From: JACRBK01 sp964427955 | Lineage (GTDB): Bacteria; Chloroflexota; Anaerolineae; Aggregatilineales; Aggregatilineaceae | Reading direction: 5' to 3' | Assembly: GCA_964427955.1 (NCBI GenBank) | Contig: CAYRWY010000419.1 | Span: forward strand, 1 to 5,182 | Length of the DNA stretch: 5,182 nt | In this document: positions 1 to 5,182 of the stretch, piece after piece | Layout: the number at the start of each line of letters is the position of its first letter | Numbering within the stretch: position 1 is the first letter of the stretch | Notes under the pieces: generated by a model | Told to the model about the DNA's origin: nothing | The model's database searches: none | What the model saw: only the letters and a program-made list of their open reading frames with translations | Made by a program: the position numbers and the translations under genes

Positions 1-1781
1 ATGGCGAGACCGTCCGCTATGAGCGCCGCCTGCTTCGCAAAGATGGCTCGATCTTTCCGGTGCGGGTGTCGTCGCGCATGTTGGCCGATGGCCGGATCAT
101 GACGATTGTGACGGACATCACCGAGCACCGGCGGGCGGCGCTGCGCCTGGAGACCCTGCGCGTGCTCGACCGGGCGATTCTGAACGCGGAATCGCTGGAG
201 ACGGCTGTTCGTCTGGGGCTGCGCCAACTGCACCGGCTGGTTGCCGCCCGCAGCGCCTACGTGGTGCTGATCGATCCCGAAACCGGCGACGGGAGAATCG
301 TGGCCCGCGAGTCGGAGATCGATCCCACGTTTGCCCCTGAGAACGTTTTCCGCATCGGCCCGGACCTCCTGCGCCAGATTACCCAAGATCCCTACCTCTT
401 GCTGAGCAGGGCCGAACTGGCGGCCTGGCTGGACCCTGACCCGTCGATGCGGGATTTTCCGTTGGCCGACATCCATCAGGTGTTCGTGACCCCGCTGGCG
501 GTCGACTCGCAAGTGGTCGGGCTGCTGGGGCTGATCTCCAACAAGGACCACGACTATGGCGAGGATACCATCCAGGTGGCGCTGGAAGTCGCCGACGAAT
601 TGTCGATTGCGATCCGCCAGTTCCGGTTGGGGGACCAGGTGCGCCAGTACACCGCGCTGCTTGAGCGGCGCGTCGCCGACCGCACCGCCGAGTTGGAGCA
701 TTCCCGGCAGCGCCTCGCCACGATCGTGAACAACAACAGTGATGGCATCATGCTGGTCAGCAGCGCGGGGATCATCCAGCAGCATAATCCCGTGATGCAC
801 CGTCTGTTCGGTTATGGCGAGGACGATGAAGAACTGAGCGGCCCGGTTCTCAATCTCGTCTATCCGGACGACCGCGGCCTTATCGAGGACATTCTCCGGG
901 CTGCGCTGGCCGAAGACGCCGTCCACCGGGCCGAGGTGCGGGCCATCTGTCAGAATGGCGCGGTCTTTGACGCCGAGTTTTCCCTCGTGCGGGTCAAGGA
1001 GCTGGATGGCTGCTGCCGGAACCTGGTCTGCAACGTGCGCGACATCTCTTCTCAGAAGCGGGCCGAAGAGACTCTGCGCCAGGCGCTCCAACAGGAAAAA
1101 GATCTGAACGCCCTCAAGTCGCGCTTCATTTCGACCGCCTCCCACGAGTTTCGGACGCCGCTCGCCACCATCCGCGCGACGGCGGACACGCTGAGCGCCT
1201 ACCGGGCGCGCATGACCGAAGGCCAGATCGACGCGCGCTTGCAGAAAATCCGCGATCAGATTGGCTATCTCACGCACCTGATGGACGAGGTCTTTACCGT
1301 GGCGCGCATTCAGGCCGGACGGCTGACCCTGTCCGTCGAGTCGCTGAACCTGGACGAGTTCTGCCGGGACGTGGTGGCCGAATTTCAGGGCAGTCCTGAC
1401 AATCAACATACGATCAACTACCGGTGTGACAGCCCGTCGATGCAGGCTGAATTGGACCCGGCGCTTCTGCGCCGCATTGTCGCCAACCTGGTGTCCAACG
1501 CCGTCAAATATTCGTCGCCGCAGGACCCGGTGGAGGTCACCTTGGCACGCGCCGCGGAGTCTTTTGTCTTGCGTGTGCAGGATCGCGGCATCGGGATACC
1601 CGATGCTGATCGCCCGCACCTGTTTGAACCTTTCCACCGGGCGAGCAATGTCGGGACGGTTCCCGGCACGGGCCTGGGGCTGACGATTGTTCAGCAGGCC
1701 GTGACCTTGCATGGGGGAACCATCTCTTTTCAGAGTGAAGTGGGGGTGGGGACGACGGTCGAAGTTACGCTTCCGATCTAG
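1..1781 (+). CDS. Multi-sensor histidine kinase (PAS-GAF-PAS-HisKA-HATPase_c), 5'-truncated
   Basis: The C-terminal part of a sensor histidine kinase, which would autophosphorylate on a histidine and pass the phosphate to a receiver domain. The frame is open to the left edge (first full codon at 3). Residues before the GTG at 60 read as the end of a PAS/PAC domain (ERRLLRKDGSIFPVRV) and continue into TDITEH, so that GTG is internal. Numbering from it, a GAF-like domain spans about 30-187, a charged coiled coil 188-222, a second PAS/PAC domain 218-335, HisKA 350-415 and HATPase_c 465-573. Visible motifs are the H-box SHEFRTPL (H362, bases 1143-1145), N-box NLVSNAVKYS (N480), G1 DRGIGI (508-513), F-box LFEPFHR (521-527) and G2 GTGLGLTIV (536-544), so the kinase looks active. 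No membrane segment or C-terminal receiver is visible, so the visible part is cytosolic. The sensed signal is unknown. The gene ends 20 bases before the hybrid kinase gene, probably in the same operon. Confidence 0.95.
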   Translation, partial: GETVRYERRLLRKDGSIFPVRVSSRMLADGRIMTIVTDITEHRRAALRLETLRVLDRAILNAESLETAVRLGLRQLHRLVAARSAYVVLIDPETGDGRIVARESEIDPTFAPENVFRIGPDLLRQITQDPYLLLSRAELAAWLDPDPSMRDFPLADIHQVFVTPLAVDSQVVGLLGLISNKDHDYGEDTIQVALEVADELSIAIRQFRLGDQVRQYTALLERRVADRTAELEHSRQRLATIVNNNSDGIMLVSSAGIIQQHNPVMHRLFGYGEDDEELSGPVLNLVYPDDRGLIEDILRAALAEDAVHRAEVRAICQNGAVFDAEFSLVRVKELDGCCRNLVCNVRDISSQKRAEETLRQALQQEKDLNALKSRFISTASHEFRTPLATIRATADTLSAYRARMTEGQIDARLQKIRDQIGYLTHLMDEVFTVARIQAGRLTLSVESLNLDEFCRDVVAEFQGSPDNQHTINYRCDSPSMQAELDPALLRRIVANLVSNAVKYSSPQDPVEVTLARAAESFVLRVQDRGIGIPDADRPHLFEPFHRASNVGTVPGTGLGLTIVQQAVTLHGGTISFQSEVGVGTTVEVTLPI

Positions 1782-1786
1782 ACGTT

Positions 1787-1794
1787 GAGGAGGT
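1787..1794 (+). promoter_or_regulatory. Shine-Dalgarno site deciding the start of the hybrid kinase
   Basis: GAGGAGGT closely matches the anti-Shine-Dalgarno complement and lies 7 bases before the ATG at 1802. An in-frame GTG at 1793 overlaps this site and has no site of its own, so ATG 1802 is the start. The strong site lies in the 20-base gap after the upstream kinase's stop, which fits independent, efficient initiation on a shared mRNA. Confidence 0.85.
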
Positions 1795-1801
1795 GGTACG
1801 A

Positions 1802-2896
1802 ATGGCGAAGATCTTGGTCATTGAGGACGAAGCTCCGCTGCTCGAAGAAGTGCTCGACTGGCTGCAATTTGAAGGGTACGACGCCGCCGGTGCTGGGGAT
1901 GGGCGGATGGGCATTGACCTGGCGCTGCAACATCTGCCGGACCTGATCCTATCCGATATCATGATGCCGGGGATCGATGGTCATCGGGTCGTGGCCGAGC
2001 TGCGCACCCACTCCGCGACCGCGTTGACGCCGTTCATCTTTCTCACTGCCAAGACGAATCGCGACGATGTTCGGCGTGGGATGGAGCTGGGGGCGGATGA
2101 TTACCTCACGAAACCGTTCACCCGCGAAGAACTGCTGCAAGTGGTTCAGACTCAGCTTTCCAAACGCAGCATGATCGAGCAGTATTCGCAGCAGGCGGTC
2201 GCCCATCTGCGGAAATCGCTGGTCCATACCCTGCCGCACGAGTTCCGCACTCCGCTGGTCAGCGTGCTGGGCTATGCCGAAATCTTGCAGATGGACGCCG
2301 AGACGATGGACGCCGCCCAGGTCAGCGACATGGCCGAGCATATTCTCGCCGGGGGGCGCCGGTTGTATCACTTGGTGGAGAATTACCTGTTGTTCGCCCA
2401 GTTGGAGATTATTCGTTACGACTCGGCCAGCGTCGCCCTGCTGCGTGAAACGCGCTGCTATTCTTCGGACGACTATATCAAGGCGGTGTGCGGGCAAATC
2501 GCCGAGCAGCATGAGCGCGTCGGCGATCTCGTGCTGCGGACCGCGCCCGCCACCGTCCGGATTTCGGACGACGATATGCGGAAGATTGCGAGCGAGCTGG
2601 TGGACAATGCTTTCAAATTCTCGAAGAAGGGCACCCCGGTGCGGGTGACCACTTGTGTCGAGCGGGGGATCTTCGAGCTGCGAGTCACCGATCAGGGGCG
2701 CGGCATGACGCGGGAACAGGTCAACGGCGTCGGCGGGTTGGTGCAGTTTGACCGCGCGGTTTACGAGCAGCAGGGGGTCGGCCTCGGGTTGACGATCTGC
2801 CGTCGTCTCGCGGAATTGTACGGCGGTGCGCTGGATATGGTGAGCGAGTCGGGGCAGGGTACCGAGGTGACCGTCCGGCTCGCGGCTATCGAATAA
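1802..2896 (+). CDS. Hybrid response regulator/histidine kinase (REC-HisKA-HATPase_c)
   Basis: A complete 364-residue cytosolic signalling protein with no membrane segment or sensor domain. The N-terminal receiver (about 1-120) has the acidic pair E8/D9, phospho-acceptor D52 in SDIMMPGIDG, T82 and the KPF lysine K104. A short linker leads to HisKA with LPHEFRTPL (H146). HATPase_c (about 250-364) follows, with N-box ELVDNAFKFS (N269), G1 DQGRGM (297-302) and G2 GVGLGLTI (325-332). QFDRAVYEQQG before the G2 box resembles REC-first kinases common in cyanobacteria and Chloroflexota, where receiver phosphorylation is thought to control the attached kinase. All catalytic residues appear intact. It lies 20 bases after another histidine kinase, so that kinase is the natural candidate donor for D52 (inference). 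The output partner of H146 is not in the window. The last codon is followed directly by an A-run that forms part of a terminator for the opposite strand. Confidence 0.95.
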   Translation: MAKILVIEDEAPLLEEVLDWLQFEGYDAAGAGDGRMGIDLALQHLPDLILSDIMMPGIDGHRVVAELRTHSATALTPFIFLTAKTNRDDVRRGMELGADDYLTKPFTREELLQVVQTQLSKRSMIEQYSQQAVAHLRKSLVHTLPHEFRTPLVSVLGYAEILQMDAETMDAAQVSDMAEHILAGGRRLYHLVENYLLFAQLEIIRYDSASVALLRETRCYSSDDYIKAVCGQIAEQHERVGDLVLRTAPATVRISDDDMRKIASELVDNAFKFSKKGTPVRVTTCVERGIFELRVTDQGRGMTREQVNGVGGLVQFDRAVYEQQGVGLGLTICRRLAELYGGALDMVSESGQGTEVTVRLAAIE

Positions 2897-2927
2897 AAAA
2901 GTGGGGGCGATGCTGCCATTGCCCCAC
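2895..2927 (-). terminator. Intrinsic terminator for the leftward (minus-strand) transcript
   Basis: Bases 2901-2927 form a hairpin of 11 pairs with one bulged G and the loop CTGC (arms GTGGGGGCGATG and CATTGCCCCAC, one G-T wobble). Read on the minus strand, the stem is followed at once by six T (complement of A 2895-2900), then ATT: a classic intrinsic terminator. On the plus strand the stem is followed by GGAAAAACAC, with no T-run, so it should work poorly for the kinase operon. It lies about 240 bases beyond the stop of the minus-strand gene, and the mobile element accounts for about half of that distance. Confidence 0.75.
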
Positions 2928-2977
2928 GGAAAAACACAGTCTACGATCCGGTTCTGGTGCACATCGGCATTGGTTCT

Positions 2978-3006
2978 GTAGGGGCGTCAGCTTGCTCTGC
3001 CCCTAC
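2978..3006. repeat. Short palindrome GTAGGGGC...GCCCCTAC
   Basis: Perfect 8-base arms GTAGGGGC (2978-2985) and GCCCCTAC (2999-3006) enclose 13 bases with a degenerate AGC-TT-GCT core. The whole looks like a decayed, once longer palindrome. From memory, palindromes with GTAGGGGC-type arms are dispersed in some Chloroflexota genomes; this cannot be tested here. No T-run follows on either strand, so it is not an obvious terminator. Confidence 0.6.
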
Positions 3007-3016
3007 CCATCCCGGA

Positions 3017-3154
3017 TTATCAACTGATGTTACGCAACTCCCAATCCAGGCGGTTTGGGGTTTACCTCACCCTCAACCCCTACCCCTTCTCCACGTCTTT
3101 TGGAGAGGGGCCGGGGGTGAGGTAAATGGCGAAGTGCGTAACGTCAGTTATCAA
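3017..3154. mobile_element. MITE-like non-coding element with 13-bp TIRs and 7-bp target duplication
   Basis: CTGATGTTACGCA (3024-3036) and TGCGTAACGTCAG (3135-3147) are inverted repeats matching at 12 of 13 positions. Each is flanked on the outside by the identical heptamer TTATCAA (3017-3023 and 3148-3154), as expected of a target-site duplication. The element proper is 124 bp and has no coding capacity, so it would depend on a transposase supplied elsewhere. An alternative reading adds AA/TT to the arms, giving 15-bp repeats with a 3-bp ATC duplication. It is inserted between the ends of two convergent genes, with its outer border 11 bases past the minus-strand stop codon. The transposase family cannot be assigned from this sequence. 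Confidence 0.65.
3061..3126. repeat. G/C-rich long palindrome inside the MITE-like element
   Basis: TTTACCTCACCC (3061-3072) pairs perfectly with GGGTGAGGTAAA (3115-3126). Inside, CCCTTCTCCA (3084-3093) pairs with TGGAGAGGGG (3101-3110) with one T-G wobble, leaving a 7-base loop (3094-3100) and an asymmetric internal loop. It could form a strong cruciform or RNA hairpin on either strand. It sits off-centre between the terminal repeats (24 bases on the left, 8 on the right), so it may be a separate repeat nested in the element. No T-run follows on either strand. Confidence 0.7.
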
Positions 3155-3165
3155 GCTGCCTGTAC

Positions 3166-5182
3166 TTAGTCCTGGACCAGGCTCAGGTTGTAAATCCCCG
3201 ACGTGCCCCCAAACGCCAGCCCGTAGTGCGTGGCGATGATGTAGTACGTCCCACTCGACGGCAGTGTGACCTTCGAGATGGCGGAGTTCGAGATCGTCCC
3301 GGGATCGATGTCGTCGTTATAAGCGACCTGGATGCCTTCCGGCTGGATCAGGTAGACGGCGGTATCGAGCGTGCCGCCCGTCGATTCCAGGCCGATGCTC
3401 ACCTTGTCGCCCTGCTGCCCCTGGAAGGAGTAGATCACGTAGCGGCGCTGGTCGGTGATGCTGCCCGACACCGTCTGCCCATAGCTGATCGGCGTGGCGC
3501 TGGCCAGCATGGTCTGGAAGTCGAGCGAGCTGGCGTCCTTCATCTCGAAGTAGCCGCCCGGCCCGGCGACGACCGTCCCGTCGCCCTGGATGGTGAAGGT
3601 GATCATGTAGTGGTTGTCCACGCTGATCGGGTTGGACGTGTTGATCACGGTCTGCCCATCGACCACGACCGACAGCCCGAAGTTCACGGGCGTGGAGTCG
3701 TCGCAGTTGTCCGGGTACCAGACGTCGATCTCGTAGACCCCGGCGGGCTTACGGCTGGGCGGCCAGTAGGAGTAGACCACCGGCGCCGTCGTCGTATCGG
3801 TGCAGTTCAGGTTACCGTCGGAGGCGTACACGCCGCCGCTGGCCACCTGCGGAATGTCCGAGAACAGGGACTTGTTCTGGGGATCGCGGACCAACATACG
3901 CAGGTCAGCATTCGTCGTCCATTGCAGCTTGATCTCGATCGCGCCGGTGGGCAGCGGGGTGGAGGAGGGCGTCGCGGTCGCCGCTGTGCCGGTCGTCGTG
4001 CCCGTGCCGGTTTCGCCCGTCGCGGCGGACGACAGCGTGAGCAGGTATTCGCCTTCCGTGCCGCCGATGTTCAGGCCGAAGCGCGTGGCGATCACGGTGT
4101 AAACGCCGTCGGCGGTCAGCGTGCGGCTGATCTGCGAGTTCTTGCTGTCCGACACATCGTCGTTTTCGGCCAGCGGAATGTTATCCGGCCCGACCAGGAC
4201 CAGGTAGGTGTCCAGGCTGCCGTTCTGCGCCGCCAGGTTGGCGGTGACGGTCGTCCCGTTCGTGCCCTGGAAGGTGTAGGCCGTCGCCGGGGTGGTATTG
4301 GTCACCGTGCCCGACACCGTGCTGTCCAGCGCGATGGATTGGGCCGCAGCCAGTTCTTTGCGGAAGATGGCCAGATTCAGGCCGGAATAGACACCGCCGT
4401 TGAACAGACTCCACGTGCCGTCGGTGCTCAGGATCATCCGCGCCAGGTACTCCTGCCCGGTGTTGATCGTCCCGGTGAGCGCCTGCGGAGTCTCGCCGTT
4501 GACGGTGGCGCTCAGGGTGAAGGTCTGCGGCCCGCCCGTGTCGCATTCGTCGGCATAATAGACGATGATTTCGTAGCTCCCGGCGGGGACACTGCCCGCG
4601 GGCCAGCCGATGATCTCCTGGGGGCTGTTGGCGGTGGCGGTGTCGCAGTTCGCGTTGACGTCCGCATCCAGCACGCCGCCGCTGGGCGAGCCAGGATTAC
4701 GCCACTGCACCGATCCGCCGACCGGATCGCGCACTTCCAGGTTGAGGTTGACGGCAGCATTCCACGCCAGCTCGAACGAGATGCCGCCCTGATCCAGCGT
4801 GATCGACTGGCCGCCGACCTGCTGTTGGCCGCCCAGGCGCAGCGTGAAGTTCCCGCTGGCCTCGCCTTCCGCGCCGCTGCCACGCATCACCAGGATGGTG
4901 TAGTTGCCGGTCGCGGGCAGGATGGTATCGGGGATCGTCGCCGTGGTGGCCGTCGCCATGTCGATGTCCTGGACGACCAGTTGGCCGTCCGGATCGTTGA
5001 CGATCACGACCGGGGCAAGCGCCTCGGAGTCCGTCGTCAGGTCGATGTTGATCGTGTCTCCCGCGCTGGCTGCCAGACGGTACACCTGCACAAAAGTTTG
5101 TGCGTTCAAGGTGCCTGTGACCACCTGACCCACGGAGATGGGCTGGCCGCCCCCCTGGGCGTGGATCGCCAGTTTCGGGTAC
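3166..5182 (-). CDS. Modular surface/secreted protein with PPC and DUF2135/YfaP-like domains, 5'-truncated
   Basis: The C-terminal part of a large modular protein, probably extracellular, of unknown function. The frame runs through the right edge; residues upstream of the GTG at 5133 (YPKLAIHAQGGGQPISV) lead smoothly into the first domain, so that GTG is not the real start. Numbering from it: PPC-like domain 1 at 1-101; DUF2135/YfaP-like module at 108-250; PPC domain 2 at 262-368; T/G/P-rich linker 369-397; second DUF2135-like module at 398-531; PPC domain 3 at 541-655. PPC 2 and 3 carry the LDT...AENDD / AYNDD acidic turn and the sGxYxxIAT...GGTxGxYxLxL ending typical of the family (PF04151). 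The only cysteines are C163, C197, C444 and C477, one pair per DUF2135-like module. PPC domains commonly sit at the C-termini of secreted hydrolases, but no catalytic domain, LPXTG, PEP-CTERM or membrane anchor is visible; a signal peptide would lie outside the window. Binding or adhesion is only a guess. Confidence 0.9.
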   Translation of the reverse strand, partial: YPKLAIHAQGGGQPISVGQVVTGTLNAQTFVQVYRLAASAGDTINIDLTTDSEALAPVVIVNDPDGQLVVQDIDMATATTATIPDTILPATGNYTILVMRGSGAEGEASGNFTLRLGGQQQVGGQSITLDQGGISFELAWNAAVNLNLEVRDPVGGSVQWRNPGSPSGGVLDADVNANCDTATANSPQEIIGWPAGSVPAGSYEIIVYYADECDTGGPQTFTLSATVNGETPQALTGTINTGQEYLARMILSTDGTWSLFNGGVYSGLNLAIFRKELAAAQSIALDSTVSGTVTNTTPATAYTFQGTNGTTVTANLAAQNGSLDTYLVLVGPDNIPLAENDDVSDSKNSQISRTLTADGVYTVIATRFGLNIGGTEGEYLLTLSSAATGETGTGTTTGTAATATPSSTPLPTGAIEIKLQWTTNADLRMLVRDPQNKSLFSDIPQVASGGVYASDGNLNCTDTTTAPVVYSYWPPSRKPAGVYEIDVWYPDNCDDSTPVNFGLSVVVDGQTVINTSNPISVDNHYMITFTIQGDGTVVAGPGGYFEMKDASSLDFQTMLASATPISYGQTVSGSITDQRRYVIYSFQGQQGDKVSIGLESTGGTLDTAVYLIQPEGIQVAYNDDIDPGTISNSAISKVTLPSSGTYYIIATHYGLAFGGTSGIYNLSLVQD
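3169..4812 (-). repeat. Protein-level tandem duplication: two DUF2135-like + PPC units
   Basis: Residues 108-368 (bases 4812-4030) and 398-655 (bases 3942-3169) of the surface protein are two copies of one roughly 260-residue unit, joined by the T/P-rich linker encoded at 4029-3943. Matching landmarks are LEVRDP/LVRDP, SGGV, ANC/LNC, PAGSYEI/PAGVYEI, DEC/DNC, YFxM-like ends, and the NDD turn and IAT...GGT motifs of the PPC part. The DNA copies have diverged strongly, so the duplication is old. The DUF2135/YfaP-like assignment is by motif resemblance (RDP followed by SGG and a PAGxYEIxVxY strand) and is less certain than the PPC call. Confidence 0.7.

Noticed and set aside
1..105. ATG at base 1 as a gene start
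   Set aside because: Its frame meets a stop at about 103-105, whereas the frame beginning at base 3 continues the PAS domain of the histidine kinase.
147..620. GAF domain as a phytochrome-type bilin-binding domain
   Set aside because: There is no cysteine in the GAF region and no phytochrome signature, so it is left as a generic GAF-like sensor.
1793..1801. GTG at 1793 as the start of the hybrid kinase
   Set aside because: It overlaps the Shine-Dalgarno site. ATG 1802 has ideal spacing and begins exactly with the usual receiver N-terminus (MAKILVIEDE).
2901..2940. The same hairpin as an intrinsic terminator for the plus-strand kinase operon
   Set aside because: GGAAAAACAC follows the stem on the plus strand; without a T-run there is no support for intrinsic termination in that direction.
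1949..2962. 337-codon open frame on the minus strand opposite the hybrid kinase
   Set aside because: It is antisense to a complete, motif-intact kinase gene. Its translation shows no recognisable domain and is rich in H/R/Q, as expected of a high-GC mirror frame.
2957..3169. 70-codon open frame on the plus strand through the intergenic region
   Set aside because: It runs through the palindromes and the mobile element, has no good ribosome binding site, and resembles no protein.
3940..3960. LPTG in the surface protein as a sortase signal
   Set aside because: It lacks one residue of LPXTG, lies in an internal T/P-rich linker, and is not followed by a membrane segment and basic tail.
4181..4883. 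Two overlapping open frames of about 120 codons on the minus strand (4181-4546 and 4512-4883)
   Set aside because: Both are alternative frames of the surface protein gene with arginine/alanine/histidine-rich translations. The PPC/DUF2135-like frame covers the same bases.

Overview
The window holds parts of two convergent transcription units from a GC-rich bacterium. The organism is most plausibly a member of the Chloroflexota. This rests on gene style only: a multi-sensor soluble histidine kinase, a REC-first hybrid kinase of the cyanobacterial/Chloroflexota type, a large secreted-type protein of PPC modules with a T/P-rich linker, and G/C-rich intergenic palindromes. No rRNA or other phylogenetic marker is present, so this is inference.

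Left part (1-2896, + strand): two signalling genes 20 bases apart. The first is the C-terminal 592 residues of a histidine kinase (PAS end, GAF, coiled coil, PAS, HisKA, HATPase_c), cut by the left edge. The second is a complete 364-residue protein with a receiver domain followed by its own HisKA and HATPase_c domains. It starts at ATG 1802 behind a near-perfect Shine-Dalgarno sequence. The pair reads as one operon and could form a phosphorelay, with the first kinase feeding the receiver of the second. No DNA-binding output regulator lies in the window.

Middle (2897-3165): 269 bases without a gene but dense in structure. They hold an intrinsic terminator hairpin facing the minus strand, a short GTAGGGGC palindrome, and a 124-bp MITE-like element. 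The element has 13-bp terminal inverted repeats, 7-bp flanking direct repeats (TTATCAA) and an internal G/C-rich palindrome.

Right part (3166-5182, - strand): the C-terminal 670 or so residues of a modular, probably secreted or cell-surface protein, cut by the right edge. It has three PPC-type beta-sandwich domains. Two of them are each preceded by a DUF2135/YfaP-like domain with a conserved cysteine pair. No catalytic domain, membrane anchor or sorting signal is visible.

I saw no tRNA, rRNA, CRISPR array or intact transposase. No wholly new system is evident. The observations most worth following are the small mobile element and the repeated cysteine-paired module of the surface protein.
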